A DNA stretch of 64,000 nucleotides. It comes from Ideonella sp. GTDB taxonomy: Bacteria; Pseudomonadota; Gammaproteobacteria; Burkholderiales; Burkholderiaceae_C. Each line of letters starts with the position of its first letter. Within the stretch, counting starts at the first letter, position 1. A model generated the notes under the pieces. That model ran no database searches. It was not told the DNA's origin and worked only from the letters and a program-made list of their open reading frames with translations. The DNA lies in NCBI GenBank assembly GCA_015075165.1, contig JABTUY010000002.1:124001-188000 (forward strand), given 5' to 3'. Positions 44,994 to 55,804 of this stretch are shown here, in pieces. The translations under genes were made by a program, and so were the position numbers.

Positions 44994-46208
44994 TCAACGC
45001 ACCCAGGTGTTGAGCTGGATGATCGGCAGCAGCACGGCCAGCACGATCAGCATCACCACGCCGCCCATCGCGACGATCAGCAGCGGCTCGAGCAGCGTGG
45101 CCAGCGCCACCGCGCGGCGCTGCACCTCGCCGCTGAGCTGCGCCGCGGCGCGCGCCAGCATGGTCGGCAGCTCGCCGGTCTGCTCGCCCAGGCGCGCGAA
45201 CATCGCCAGCAGGCCCGGGAAGCGCTTGCGGCCGGCCAGCGCCGAGGCCAGCGGCGCGCCCTCGCGCACCTGGCCGAGCGCGTCGACCGCATCGGCGCGC
45301 AGCGCGCGGTTGCCCAGCGTCTCGGCCGCCGCCTGCAGCGCCTTCAGGATCGGCACGCCGGCGCCGGCCAGCATCGCCAGCGTGCCGGCGAAGCGCGCCG
45401 CGTTGTAGCCGCGCGCCAGCCGGCCCACCAGCGGCAGGCCGAGCACCATGGCGTCGAAGCGCTCGCGAAAGGCCTCGTTGCGCAGCGAGGTCCACAGCGC
45501 CGCGCCGCCGCCGGTCGCGGCCAGCAGCACCAGCCAGCCCCATTGGCGCACGAAGGCGCTGATCGCCAGCATCGCGGTGGTCAGGAACGGCAGCGCGCGC
45601 TTGCTGTTGGCGAACACGCTGGCCACCTGCGGCACGACGTAGGTGACCAGGAACACCACGATCACCAGCGCGATCACCGACACGATCGCCGGGTACAGCG
45701 CGGCGCCGAGCAGCTTGGCGCGCAGCGCCTGGCGCTCCTCCAGGTCGTCGGCCAGTCTTTCGAGCACGGTACCGAGCGCGCCGCTTTGCTCGCCGGCGGC
45801 GACCACGGCGCGGTAGACGTCGTCGAACTCGCGCGGCGCGCCGGCCAGCGCGCGCGCGAAGCTGGCGCCGGCATTGACCTCGGCGCGCAGGTGCGCCACC
45901 AGGTCGCGCTGGCGCGGGTCCTCGGCCTCGTCGGCGAGCGCGGTCAGCGCGCGCTCGAGCGGCAGGCCGGCGGCCACCAGGCCGGCGAGCTGGCGCGTCC
46001 AGACCGCGAGCGACGTGGCGTTGAACGTGCGCCGAGTGAAGCGCACGCGCGCATCGGCGCCGAGCGCCGCCGCCACCGCCTCGACCGCGATCGGCACCAG
46101 GCCCTGGCCGCGCAGCTGCGAGCGCACCGCCTTCGCGTTGTCGCCTTCGAGCAGGCCGGTGCGCGGCTTGCCCTGGGCGTCGAGCGCTTCGAATCGGTAG
46201 GCGGGCAT
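44994..46208 (-). CDS. gspF: Type II secretion inner-membrane platform protein GspF
   Basis: A 404-residue protein, the family length. It begins MPAYRFEALDAQGKPRTGLLEGDNAKAVRSQLRGQGLVP, then two T2SSF repeats (about 65-190 and 270-395) with GxLPLERALTALADE and PLASALAG-type motifs, each followed by transmembrane segments. It anchors the GspE ATPase at the membrane and helps extrude pseudopili. It is the last gene of the leftward gspG-F series. Confidence 0.95.
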   Translation of the reverse strand: MPAYRFEALDAQGKPRTGLLEGDNAKAVRSQLRGQGLVPIAVEAVAAALGADARVRFTRRTFNATSLAVWTRQLAGLVAAGLPLERALTALADEAEDPRQRDLVAHLRAEVNAGASFARALAGAPREFDDVYRAVVAAGEQSGALGTVLERLADDLEERQALRAKLLGAALYPAIVSVIALVIVVFLVTYVVPQVASVFANSKRALPFLTTAMLAISAFVRQWGWLVLLAATGGGAALWTSLRNEAFRERFDAMVLGLPLVGRLARGYNAARFAGTLAMLAGAGVPILKALQAAAETLGNRALRADAVDALGQVREGAPLASALAGRKRFPGLLAMFARLGEQTGELPTMLARAAAQLSGEVQRRAVALATLLEPLLIVAMGGVVMLIVLAVLLPIIQLNTWVR

Positions 46209-46236
46209 GTGCAGGATTGGGCGTGGCCCCGGCGCG

Positions 46237-47655
<1,419 letters not shown>

Positions 47656-47668
47656 GGTTGTGCCCTTC

Positions 47669-49948
47669 TCAGTTCAGCGTCAGCGTGGGGTCGGGCCCGG
47701 ACGGTGTCGCAGCCGCCGCCGGCGCCGGGGTCGCCACGATACCCAGCGGCGGCGGTGTCGACGCCGGGGCCGACGCGGCCGGCGCGCGCAGCGGCGGGAT
47801 GATCGGCGTGTCGTTGTTCTGCAGGATCGCGCTGGGTGCGGGCTGCGCGTCCTTCTGGCGCGCGCGCATCAGGTCGTAGCGGTCGAGCGAGAGCTTGTTC
47901 GCGCTCTCGGCATCGCGCATCACCACCGGCCGCAGGAAGACCATCAGGTTGGTGCGCGTGCGGGTGCGGCTCTCGCTGCGGAACAGGCCGCCGACGAACG
48001 GCAAGTCGCCGAGCAAGGGCACCTTCGAGTTGTTCTGCGTGAACTTGTCTTCGATCAGGCCGCCGAGCACGAGGATCGCGCCGTCGTCGACCACCACGGT
48101 CGATTCGATCGAGCGCTTGTCGGTCGACGGCCCGGCGTTGGACGTGCCGGGTGCCACCTTGTCGCTGACGCTGGAAGACTCCTGGAAGATCGTCATGCGC
48201 ACGCTGCCGCCTTCGCCCACCTGCGGCTTGATGCGCAGCGTGATGCCGACATCCTTGCGCTCGATGGTCTGGAACGGGCTCGTCGTCGCGGTGCCGGTGT
48301 TGGTGAACTGGCCGGTGATGAACGGCACGTTGCTGCCGACGATGATCTTGGCCTCTTCGTTGTCGAGCGTGATCAGGTTCGGCGCCGAGACGATGTTGGT
48401 GTTGCTCTGCGACTGCAGCATGCGCGCGATCGCGGCCAGCGCATACGTGCCGCCGTAGTTCTTCAGCACGCCGATGTTCAGGCCCTGGCCCGGCGTGGTG
48501 GTGCCCAGGCCCGCGATCGTCTTCGACAGCTCGATGATGCTCGGGCCGCCGGTGGTGGAGTTGGTGCCGGCGAAGACGCCGTACTTGTCGCCGTTGCTGC
48601 CGATCAGGCCCTGCCACTGGAAGCCGAAGTCGGCCGCGTTGTCGCCCGACACCTCGACGATCAGGCTTTCGATGTAGACCTGCGCGCGGCGCGAATCGAG
48701 CTGCTCGATCATCGCGCGCACCTCGCGGTACAGCGGCTCCGGCGCGGTGATGATCAGCGAGTTGGTCGCCGGGTCGGCCTGGATGAAGCCGCCGGTGCTC
48801 GGCTGCGCCGAGGCGGCCAGCGGCGCGGTGGCCGGCGTGTTGCCCGCACCGCCGCCCGGCGCCACCGCAGCCGTCGCCACGGCGGGCGAGGCCATCACCG
48901 GGCTGCTGGACGAGCCGCTGCCGCGTGTGAATGCAGCCCGCAGCACGGTGGCGAGCTTGGTCGCGTCGGCGTTCTTCAGATGCACGACCCAGATGTTGCC
49001 GTTGGCGCCGGCGCCGGGCACCGGCTGGTCGAGGCGCTGGATCAGCGCGCGCAGCGACGCCAGCCGCGCCGGGCTCGACGCGCGCACGATCAGCGCGTTG
49101 CCACGCGGGTCGACCAGCACGGTGAACGCGGCATGGCCGGCGGCACCGGGCACGGCTGCGCCGGCGGTGGCGCCGTCACCGAGCCGCTGCACCAGCGCGG
49201 CCAGCTCGCTGGCGACGCCGTAGCGCACCGGAATCACCTCGACATCGGTGGCCGACGGCTGGTCGAGCGCGGCGATGATCTTGCCGATGCGCTGCAGGTT
49301 GTCGGCATAGTCGGTGATCACCAGCGTGTTGTTGCCGGGGTTGGCGTTGATCGTGTTGTTCGGGCTGATCAGCGGCCGCAGCACCGCCACCAGGTTGTTC
49401 GGGTTCTCGTGGTTGAGCTTGAAGATCTGCGTCAGCACCTGATCGCCACGCACGCCCGGCTTGCCCACCGACACCGTGCCGGCCTGCAGCTTGGCGTCGG
49501 CCTCGGGCACCACCTTCAGCAGGCCGGCGCTGTCGACCAGCGTGAAGCCCAGTCCGCGCAGTGCGGCCAGGTAGTTCAGGTAGGCCTCGCGCACCGTGAT
49601 CGGCTGCTCGCTGTAAACCGTGATCGTGCCTTTGACGCGCGGGTCGACGATGATCTGCCGCTCGATCATCACCGCCATCGCGCGCGTGACGGCTTCGATG
49701 TCGGCATTGACGAAGTTCACCGTCACCGGTGCGCTCGACTTCAGCGCCGGGCTGTGGCCCTTGGTGCCCGCCGTGCCCGCGGGGCGGTTCGCTGCGGCTG
49801 CGGTCTGCGCAGGTGCCGGCGCCGCGGTCAGCGCCAGCGCCAGCGACAGCGCCGCGGGCCATGCGCCGCGCAGTGCGGCTGCGCATGGCCCGCGGCGCAG
49901 CGCGATGCCGCCGTGTTGCGGGAGGGGTGCCCGTGCAGTCATGGTCAT
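47669..49948 (-). CDS. gspD: Type II secretion outer-membrane secretin GspD
   Basis: A 759-residue secretin. A long basic N-terminus and signal peptide (about 1-50) precede the N0 domain ([21 protein letters not shown]) and N1-N3 repeats (about 130-400; [49 protein letters not shown]). The secretin domain (about 450-690) has [12 protein letters not shown] and [16 protein letters not shown] near the gate. A Pro/Ala-rich tail follows. It forms the outer-membrane pore. No pilotin gene is visible. The start overlaps gspN. Confidence 0.95.
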   Translation of the reverse strand: MTMTARAPLPQHGGIALRRGPCAAALRGAWPAALSLALALTAAPAPAQTAAAANRPAGTAGTKGHSPALKSSAPVTVNFVNADIEAVTRAMAVMIERQIIVDPRVKGTITVYSEQPITVREAYLNYLAALRGLGFTLVDSAGLLKVVPEADAKLQAGTVSVGKPGVRGDQVLTQIFKLNHENPNNLVAVLRPLISPNNTINANPGNNTLVITDYADNLQRIGKIIAALDQPSATDVEVIPVRYGVASELAALVQRLGDGATAGAAVPGAAGHAAFTVLVDPRGNALIVRASSPARLASLRALIQRLDQPVPGAGANGNIWVVHLKNADATKLATVLRAAFTRGSGSSSSPVMASPAVATAAVAPGGGAGNTPATAPLAASAQPSTGGFIQADPATNSLIITAPEPLYREVRAMIEQLDSRRAQVYIESLIVEVSGDNAADFGFQWQGLIGSNGDKYGVFAGTNSTTGGPSIIELSKTIAGLGTTTPGQGLNIGVLKNYGGTYALAAIARMLQSQSNTNIVSAPNLITLDNEEAKIIVGSNVPFITGQFTNTGTATTSPFQTIERKDVGITLRIKPQVGEGGSVRMTIFQESSSVSDKVAPGTSNAGPSTDKRSIESTVVVDDGAILVLGGLIEDKFTQNNSKVPLLGDLPFVGGLFRSESRTRTRTNLMVFLRPVVMRDAESANKLSLDRYDLMRARQKDAQPAPSAILQNNDTPIIPPLRAPAASAPASTPPPLGIVATPAPAAAATPSGPDPTLTLN

Positions 49949-50850
49949 CCGATCGAAATGGCCGACGTCGCACCTTGGCGCCGGCCGATGATGTTGAGCA
50001 GGTTGTTCAGCGCCGCTTCGTGGCCCTCGGCCGCGCTGGCCTGACCGCGAAAGCCAACCCGCGACCCCGTCCATTGTCCGCTGCCCGACAGGCGCAACGC
50101 GCCTTCGAGTGTGTCGAGATTCAGCGTCGCCGCATCGTCGCTGCCGCCGCCGCGCACGCTGAAGCGGTAGCTGCCCAGCGTGTCGAGCGTCGACAGCCGC
50201 GACGATACGCCGAGCAGGTCGAGGTCGAGGCTGCCCACCGCGCGCCAGCGCCCTTGCACCGAATCGAGCGTCATGCCGTTGCTGGTCAGGCGCAGCGTGC
50301 CGCCGAGCTGCAGCGTGTTGAACGGCGTGCCCAGCCCGGCCAGCCAGCTCGCCGGCCACTGGCCCAGCGTCTGCGGTTGCGCCGGAATCACCACCTGGTA
50401 GCGGCCCAGGCCGAGCCGCAGCTGCACCAGCAGATCGCGCTCGAGACAGCACGGTTGGCGCAGCGCCAGCTCGACGCCGTACGGCCGCGGTGCGAGCCGC
50501 CACGCGAGCCGGCCCGGCAGCGCTACCGCGTCGCGGCTGCCGGCGCCGCCGGTCAGCACCAACTGCGCGCTGCCGCTCCACACGGTGCCCTGCGCGTCGG
50601 CCAGCAGCAGGCGCTGGTCAGTGGCGCGCGCCAGTGCCGCGGCCAGCCAGCTGGCCGGCGCGAACGCCACCAGGCCGAGCAGCAAGCCGGCCACGGCGCC
50701 CCACGCCGCCCAGCGCGTCGCGGCATGGCGGGCGCGCTGCCAGGCCAGCTCGGCCAGCGTGGAGTTCTGGAACGCGCTGGCGCGAAAGCGCGACAACCCC
50801 CCCCCGCGCGCGCTGCGGCGACCGAGCCAGACCGGCCAGCGCAGCTCCAT
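49945..50850 (-). CDS. gspN: Type II secretion protein GspN
   Basis: A 301-residue protein with a single N-terminal transmembrane helix (AAWGAVAGLLLGLVAFAPASWL, about 48-69) and a periplasmic beta-rich domain containing LLADAQGTVWSGSAQLVL and LDTLEGALRLSGSGQW, as in GspN. It overlaps gspD by four bases and gspM by one base. Many systems work without GspN; its role is in stabilising GspD or the platform (family knowledge). Confidence 0.88.
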   Translation of the reverse strand: MELRWPVWLGRRSARGGGLSRFRASAFQNSTLAELAWQRARHAATRWAAWGAVAGLLLGLVAFAPASWLAAALARATDQRLLLADAQGTVWSGSAQLVLTGGAGSRDAVALPGRLAWRLAPRPYGVELALRQPCCLERDLLVQLRLGLGRYQVVIPAQPQTLGQWPASWLAGLGTPFNTLQLGGTLRLTSNGMTLDSVQGRWRAVGSLDLDLLGVSSRLSTLDTLGSYRFSVRGGGSDDAATLNLDTLEGALRLSGSGQWTGSRVGFRGQASAAEGHEAALNNLLNIIGRRQGATSAISIG

Positions 50851-51353
50851 CAGCTACCCCCCAGTGCCAGCACCAACGTGCCGTTGAAGCCGCTGGGCCC
50901 GCGCGTCAGCTGGGCCTCGAGCGGTCGGGCGCGGGCCACGGTGCGGGTTTCGACCAGCAGCGCGCGCAACTGCTCGGGGCTGGCGCCTTGCAGCGTGAGC
51001 ACCGCGCGGTCGGCTTGCAGGCTCAACCGCGCCTTGTCGCCCAGCCGCTCGGCCGCCGCCTTGATCGCCACGCCGGCCTGCGCGGTCGGCACCGGCGTGG
51101 CGCTGCGCAGGTCGCGCACCTCGCCGGCCATGCCGCGCATCTGTTGCAGTTGGGCGTCGAGCGCATCGAGCTGCGCCGGCGCGCTGCGCAGCATGGCCAG
51201 CGCGGGGGCGACGAACAGGCTCCAGACCACGAACAGCCCGAGCACCAGCGCCATGATGACCAGCGCCGCACGCTCGCGCGGCGCCCGGGCGCGCCAAGCC
51301 GCGGCGCTGCGCTCGCGCCACGGTTGCAGTTGCGCCGTCAGGCCTTCGATCAT
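50850..51353 (-). CDS. gspM: Type II secretion protein GspM
   Basis: A 167-residue bitopic protein. A basic cytosolic N-terminus is followed by one transmembrane segment (AALVIMALVLGLFVVWSLFVAP, about 29-50), a coiled-coil part (LDALDAQLQQMRGMAGEVRDL) and a small ferredoxin-like periplasmic domain (about 100-165). It pairs with GspL. The position in the operon supports the call more than sequence, which is poorly conserved in the family. Confidence 0.9.
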   Translation of the reverse strand: MIEGLTAQLQPWRERSAAAWRARAPRERAALVIMALVLGLFVVWSLFVAPALAMLRSAPAQLDALDAQLQQMRGMAGEVRDLRSATPVPTAQAGVAIKAAAERLGDKARLSLQADRAVLTLQGASPEQLRALLVETRTVARARPLEAQLTRGPSGFNGTLVLALGGS

Positions 51354-51384
51354 CTGGTGCTCCGCGTCATCTGGCGCTCCGCCG

Positions 51385-52632
51385 TCATGTGGCGCTTCGC
51401 TGGGTGCCGTTGCTGCGGCTCAGCACCAGGCGGCCTTCGACCGCCTCGACGCTCCAGCCGGCCGAGCGCAGACGGGCGCGAAAGCGTTCGATCTGGTCGG
51501 CGGTCCAGGCCGACACCACCAGCGTGAGCTTGCCGGTCTCGAAGCGCAGCGATTGCACCGGCGCCTGGCCGTCGGGCCAAGCCTGCGTGGCGGCCGCCAG
51601 CACAGCTTCGAGGTCGGCGTCGCCGACACGCCCGGCCGACGCGCGCAGCGTGTCGGTGGCGCGCCGCATCTGCAGCGGCGCGTCGACGATGGTGCCGATC
51701 TGCGGATGCGCCGCCTTCAGCAGCGCCACCATCGCCTGTTTGCGCCGCTCGATCTCGTGGCGCTGCTGCAGCGCCCACAGGTTCATGCCCACCAGCTGCA
51801 GCAGCACCAGCGACAGCAGACCCAGACGCACCGGCCGCCAGCCGGGGCTGAACAACCGCTTGCCGAACTCGCGCAGCCAGCGCGTGCCGCGCGCACGCGC
51901 GGCCAGATCGAACTGCCGCAGATTCCACAGCGAGCGCACGGCCGACAGCGCATGGTCGGCGTCGGTGCGCACCGCCACCGCGGTGCCGAGCCAGCGTTCG
52001 GCCTGTGCGGCCACCGCCGGCGCCGCACTCCAGCGTGCACCCTGGCGCGCCCAGGCCGCCAGATGGTCGCGCACCCAGCTGCCGGCCATGCGCGCGCAGC
52101 GCACGCCGTTGGCGTCGCTGAAGGCCAGCCAGGTCTGCGCGCTGCTGCCGTCGGCGCTGTCGGAGGCAGCGTAGAAGTGAGCCGTCGGTGGATCGTCGGG
52201 CCACAGCGCCGGTACTACGCGCTCGACGAAGGCGCCGGCCTTGTCGAGCTGTTCGAGGTGGCGCGCCAGCCAGCGCTTGTGCACCGCCGCCACCCAGGTT
52301 GCGCTGCCGGGGCTGGCCTGCGGCGCGAGCGCGAGGTGCACCGCCTGCTCGTCGTCGAGCAACTGCTCTTCGACCAGCCCGACCAGCGCGGCGCGCAGTT
52401 TCGACGCTGGCGCCTTCGGCAGCGTGATGCGATGCCAGCTGACATCGGTGGGGCCGAGCCAGGCCACCACGGTGTCGGCTTTGGGCAGCAGCGCGGCGCT
52501 GGCGCGGCCCTGCCGCGCGACGCTCAGTCCGTCGGCGCTGAGCAGGTAGGCGTACTCGATCGCATCGCGGGGCTCGCCATCGGCGGCCGCCGCGCGATCG
52601 CGCGCGGGCAGGAGAACGACCAGGATCGACAT
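51385..52632 (-). CDS. gspL: Type II secretion protein GspL
   Basis: A 415-residue platform protein. The cytosolic actin-like domain (about 1-240) starts MSILVVLLPARDRAAAADGEP and includes VDEQ-like LVEEQLLDDEQAVHLALAP. A single transmembrane helix (about 257-276, RLGLLSLVLLQLVGMNLWAL) leads to a ferredoxin-like periplasmic domain (about 300-410). It recruits GspE to the membrane. The 278-base spacer to gspK holds a multi-hairpin repeat. Confidence 0.93.
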   Translation of the reverse strand: MSILVVLLPARDRAAAADGEPRDAIEYAYLLSADGLSVARQGRASAALLPKADTVVAWLGPTDVSWHRITLPKAPASKLRAALVGLVEEQLLDDEQAVHLALAPQASPGSATWVAAVHKRWLARHLEQLDKAGAFVERVVPALWPDDPPTAHFYAASDSADGSSAQTWLAFSDANGVRCARMAGSWVRDHLAAWARQGARWSAAPAVAAQAERWLGTAVAVRTDADHALSAVRSLWNLRQFDLAARARGTRWLREFGKRLFSPGWRPVRLGLLSLVLLQLVGMNLWALQQRHEIERRKQAMVALLKAAHPQIGTIVDAPLQMRRATDTLRASAGRVGDADLEAVLAAATQAWPDGQAPVQSLRFETGKLTLVVSAWTADQIERFRARLRSAGWSVEAVEGRLVLSRSNGTQRSAT

Positions 52633-52765
52633 CGGGACGCGAAGGCTAAACGCTCGGCACCGCAGTTACAAGATCGAAGGCAGCAAAATCAAACACTTGG
52701 ACAACAAAGTTGTGACGCATTGGCAGCGCGGTAAGGGACGGTTCGCTGGCGGGTGAGCGCTGGGT

Positions 52766-52904
52766 CGCTGGTCGACCTTGCGCGCCTTGCAGGCCGCGCA
52801 GCGCGGTCACTGCTCGGCCCGTCCAAGCCGGCGCAGGTCGGCTTGGAGCCGCGTGCCCCCGCCTCCTTGCAGGAGAGGCACCGAAGGCGCTTCGGGTTGG
52901 TTGG
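52766..52904 (-). repeat. Multi-hairpin intergenic repeat, copy after gspK
   Basis: Shares more than 100 bases of near-identity with the copy at 60.1 kb: GTCCAAGCCG-GCGCAGG-TCGGCTTGGA hairpin, CCTCCTTGCAGGAG palindrome and GGCGCTTCGGGTTGG end. It starts seven bases after the gspK stop codon. It fills most of the spacer between gspK and gspL. Confidence 0.75.
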
Positions 52905-52910
52905 TCCATC

Positions 52911-53858
52911 TCACCGGTCGACCACCACGCTGGCCACCCGCTCGCGCAGGATCGGCACCACCTCGAGGCCGCGGCGCTCGACGATCGAGCGTTCTTCCAG
53001 CGCGCGCTCGTCGAGCCGCAGCTTGCCGCGCACCTCCAAGTAGTTCGACGCGACGCCCACGTTCTTCGGGTCGAGCAGCGTCGGCGACGAGACCAACCTG
53101 CGTGCTGCGTCGACCGTCGTGAACGCCGCACGCTGGCGCGCCTGCACGATCGCCTGCGCCGCGCCGGCGTCGAGCCCGGGACTGACGGCTGCGATGACCT
53201 CGACGTCGGCGGTGTTCAGGTTGACGGTGGTGCGCACCGGCAGCAGCACCACGTAGGCCTCGAGTCGCTCCAGCACCGCGGGGTCGATGCCGAACCACTG
53301 CAACTGCGCCACCGTGCGCGGCGGCAGCAGCGCGTCGGCACCGCCGGCCCAGGCGGCGCGCAGGCCCTCGGCGATGCGCGCGGCAGTGTCGGTGGGGGCA
53401 TTGGCCGCTTCGCACAGCCGCTGCAATGCCGCCACCTCCTGCTGGGCGATCTGGTTGCCCTCGACCAGGTTGCGCAGGTTGTAGCGCGATTGTAGATCGA
53501 CGATCGAGCCCGACAGGAAGGCGTCGAGATCGCTGTCGGTGTTGTGGTCGCGGTCGGCGGCGAGAAAGGTCGACAGGCGTGCCTCGGCCAGCGGCGTGGC
53601 CCACGGCTCGGTGAGCGCGGTCGGCCCCTTGGTTCGCGCGTCCTCGCGCAGGATTAGCCGTGCCCAGTCGAGTGCGCCGTTGAGGATCCAGGTGGCCTGC
53701 GTGCGCGACCGCTCGGCCGCCTCGACCTGCACCGCACGGTATTGCTGCCACACCATGCCCGCAGCCAGCGTGGCCACCAGCGTCAGCAGCACCATCGCGA
53801 TCAACAGCGCCGCACCGCGGCTGCGCCGCGCGCTGGACGAAGCCCGGTGGCGTCTCAT
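52911..53858 (-). CDS. gspK: Type II secretion minor pseudopilin GspK
   Basis: A 315-residue minor pseudopilin. After a basic leader (MRRHRASSSARRSRG) comes the pseudopilin helix with ALLIAMVLLTLVATLAAGMVWQQY; it keeps Gly before Ala-Ala-Leu as the prepilin peptidase site, though the +1 Phe is absent. A long alpha-helical insertion typical of GspK follows (about 60-250), with NLVEGNQIAQQEVAALQRLC and NTADVEVIAAVSPGLD. The calcium-binding loop residues are not obvious. It caps the pseudopilus tip. The start overlaps gspJ by four bases. Confidence 0.93.
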   Translation of the reverse strand: MRRHRASSSARRSRGAALLIAMVLLTLVATLAAGMVWQQYRAVQVEAAERSRTQATWILNGALDWARLILREDARTKGPTALTEPWATPLAEARLSTFLAADRDHNTDSDLDAFLSGSIVDLQSRYNLRNLVEGNQIAQQEVAALQRLCEAANAPTDTAARIAEGLRAAWAGGADALLPPRTVAQLQWFGIDPAVLERLEAYVVLLPVRTTVNLNTADVEVIAAVSPGLDAGAAQAIVQARQRAAFTTVDAARRLVSSPTLLDPKNVGVASNYLEVRGKLRLDERALEERSIVERRGLEVVPILRERVASVVVDR

Positions 53859-54478
53859 GGCGAGTTGGGCCCCAGCATCACGTCGCGTGTCAGGCGGCGC
53901 TCGCCGAGGTCGAGCACGAGGCGCACGCCGCTGGGTAGCGCGACGCGGGCGATGGCGCCCGGCGGCCCGTTGGTGGCGGGCGTCACGTCGGCGCTCGATT
54001 GCGCGTTGCTCCAGGCGTTGCCGCGAAAGAAGTACACCTGCCAGCCGCTGGCGCCGTCGAGCAGTCGCACCTGCGCTTCTTCGGTGCCGATCAATTGCTG
54101 GCTGGCCAGCCATGCCTGCTGCAGGTCGGCCGTGCGCTGCACGCTCGGGCTGGTCCAGCGCCGCCACACGCCTGCGCGCAGCGACCACACCACCACCTGC
54201 ACACCGTCGGGCGTCAGCCGCGTCAGGCGCAGCGCCGAGCCGTCGAAACCCAGTGCCGGCACGGCGTGGCTGTCGTACACGGAGGCCAGGTCCTGTTCCC
54301 ACTGCGACACCACGGTGGTCAGCCGCAGCGTGCGCTCGGCGGCCTCCTGGCTGATGTCGCGCGCGCGGATCATGCCGTCGACACCTTGCCAGCCCATCGC
54401 CGCGAGGATGGCCATGATCAGCAGCGCGACCAGCACCTCGACCAACGTGAAGCCGCGCGGGCGTGAGTGGGCGCGCAT
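53855..54478 (-). CDS. gspJ: Type II secretion minor pseudopilin GspJ
   Basis: A 207-residue minor pseudopilin. The leader MRAHSRPRG is cleaved before FTLVEVLVALLIMAILAAMGW. The globular part has VVSQWEQDLASVYDSHAV and QVYFFRGNAWSN, as in GspJ. It forms the tip complex with GspI and GspK. Its start is 10 bases after the gspI stop codon. Confidence 0.93.
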   Translation of the reverse strand: MRAHSRPRGFTLVEVLVALLIMAILAAMGWQGVDGMIRARDISQEAAERTLRLTTVVSQWEQDLASVYDSHAVPALGFDGSALRLTRLTPDGVQVVVWSLRAGVWRRWTSPSVQRTADLQQAWLASQQLIGTEEAQVRLLDGASGWQVYFFRGNAWSNAQSSADVTPATNGPPGAIARVALPSGVRLVLDLGERRLTRDVMLGPNSP

Positions 54479-54487
54479 CGGGTTCGC

Positions 54488-54856
54488 TCAATACCGGCCG
54501 AGCACCGTCGACAGCGTCAGCAACGGCGTGTCGTTGCCGTCGAGCACGATCGCGTCGACGCGGCGGAAGTTCGGGTTCGGCGTGGGCCGCGTGATGAGCC
54601 GGCCGCGGTAGTCGCGGCCGAGCTGGTTGCAGGCGAAGTCGGTGTCGCCCACGCCCGGGAACTGTCGCGTCAGCCGCAGGTTGGTCAGCGCGTTGTCGGC
54701 GCACCACTGCGCGCTGACGACGTCGTGCAGGCGCTGCGCGTTGTCGGCCAGTGCGCCGGCGGCCTTCAGGCCGGCGGCCAGCGTGATCGCCACCACGGCC
54801 ACCGCCACCAGCACCTCGACCAGCGTGAAGCCCGAGGCGACGCGGCGCGGTCTCAT
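54488..54856 (-). CDS. gspI: Type II secretion minor pseudopilin GspI
   Basis: A 122-residue minor pseudopilin with leader MRPRRVASG before FTLVEVLVAVAVVAITLAAGL. The globular part, CADNALTNLRLTRQFP and FACNQLGRDYRGRLITRPTPNPNFRRVDAIV, is the usual short GspI domain. It overlaps gspH by four bases. Confidence 0.92.
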   Translation of the reverse strand: MRPRRVASGFTLVEVLVAVAVVAITLAAGLKAAGALADNAQRLHDVVSAQWCADNALTNLRLTRQFPGVGDTDFACNQLGRDYRGRLITRPTPNPNFRRVDAIVLDGNDTPLLTLSTVLGRY

Positions 54857-55386
54857 TGCACCGGCACGAACGGCCCGATGCCGTCGGTGGCCAAGGTCAG
54901 GTTGCGTTCGCCCAAGCGCAACACGATGCGCTGCGGGCCGATCAGCGGCTCGGGGCCGAGCACCAGCGTGCGCGCGCCGATCACCTCGGCGCTGACGCCT
55001 TCGGCCAGCCAGTGCGTCGGCAGCGGCTCGGTGTTGGCCAGGCCGGTGAAGCGAAACGGCGGCTCGTCGGGCTTGCTGCCGAGCTCGAAGCGCATCGCCA
55101 CGCCCGCGCTGCGCGATTCGGCGCGCGCGGTTTCGAGCAACGCTGCCAGCCGCACCGCCTCGCGGTCGAGCTGCGCCGCGGCGGGGTCGCGCAGGCTCAA
55201 CGTGACCAGCGCCACCGCCACGGCGATCATCGCCATCACGACCATCAGTTCGATCATCGTGAAGCCGCCCGCGCCGCGCGCACCGGGGGCGCGCGCCGGC
55301 CGTGCGAGCAGCCTACTGCCAGGAACCGATGTCGGCGTTCGCCCCTTCGCCGCCCGGCTGGCCGTCGGCACCGAAGCTGAACACAT
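54853..55386 (-). CDS. gspH: Type II secretion minor pseudopilin GspH (start uncertain)
   Basis: The pseudopilin motif GFTMIELMVVMAMIAVAVALV is followed by a GspH-type beta domain (about 95 residues) ending NLTLATDGIGPFVPVQ. The start is odd: no ATG, GTG or TTG lies between the gspG stop codon and the motif. The nearest options are the ATG at 55386 or a GTG at 55371, both inside the gspG coding region, giving a leader of 35-40 residues. A non-standard CTG directly after the gspG stop (LLARPARAPGARGAG) would give the usual 15-residue leader. The coordinates given are those of the ATG. Confidence 0.85.
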   Translation of the reverse strand: MCSASVPTASRAAKGRTPTSVPGSRLLARPARAPGARGAGGFTMIELMVVMAMIAVAVALVTLSLRDPAAAQLDREAVRLAALLETARAESRSAGVAMRFELGSKPDEPPFRFTGLANTEPLPTHWLAEGVSAEVIGARTLVLGPEPLIGPQRIVLRLGERNLTLATDGIGPFVPVQ

Positions 55387-55756
55387 CGATCTCGCCTTTC
55401 ACACCCGGGTTCACGTATTGATAAGGCCGGCCCCAGGGATCGTTGGGCAGCTTCTCGAGGTAAGGCCGCCAGTTCGGTGGAATGGGGCCCGCGGTCGGCT
55501 TGCGCACCAGCGCCTCGAGGCCTTGGTCGGCGGCGGGGTAGCGTTGATTGTCGAGCCGATACAGCTTGAGAGCCTGCATCAAATTGTTGACGTCGGTGCG
55601 CGCCGCGGTCACGCGCGCATCGTCGGCGCGGTCGAGCACGTTGGGCACGATCAACGCGGCCAGCACGCCGATGATCACCAGCACCACCATCAGCTCGATC
55701 AGCGTGAAACCGTGCACGCGCCGGCCGCGGCGCAGGGCGTTTGAGGCGGAGGTCAT
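55313..55756 (-). CDS. gspG: Type II secretion major pseudopilin GspG
   Basis: A 147-residue major pseudopilin. The leader MTSASNALRRGRRVHG is cleaved before FTLIELMVVLVIIGVLAALIVP. The body has RTDVNNLMQALKLYRLDNQRYPAADQGLEALV, LPNDPWGRPYQYVNPG and the C-terminal calcium-loop region FGADGQPGGEGANADIGSW, all hallmark GspG features. ATG 55756 gives the normal leader length; an upstream ATG (MQPTSTRPF) is possible. gspC starts divergently 48 bases away, so both promoters must overlap. Confidence 0.96.
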   Translation of the reverse strand: MTSASNALRRGRRVHGFTLIELMVVLVIIGVLAALIVPNVLDRADDARVTAARTDVNNLMQALKLYRLDNQRYPAADQGLEALVRKPTAGPIPPNWRPYLEKLPNDPWGRPYQYVNPGVKGEIDVFSFGADGQPGGEGANADIGSWQ

Positions 55757-55804
55757 CGTGCGGCGAAACGGGCGCGTCGAGGTGGGCTGCATGATAATCG
55801 TGCG

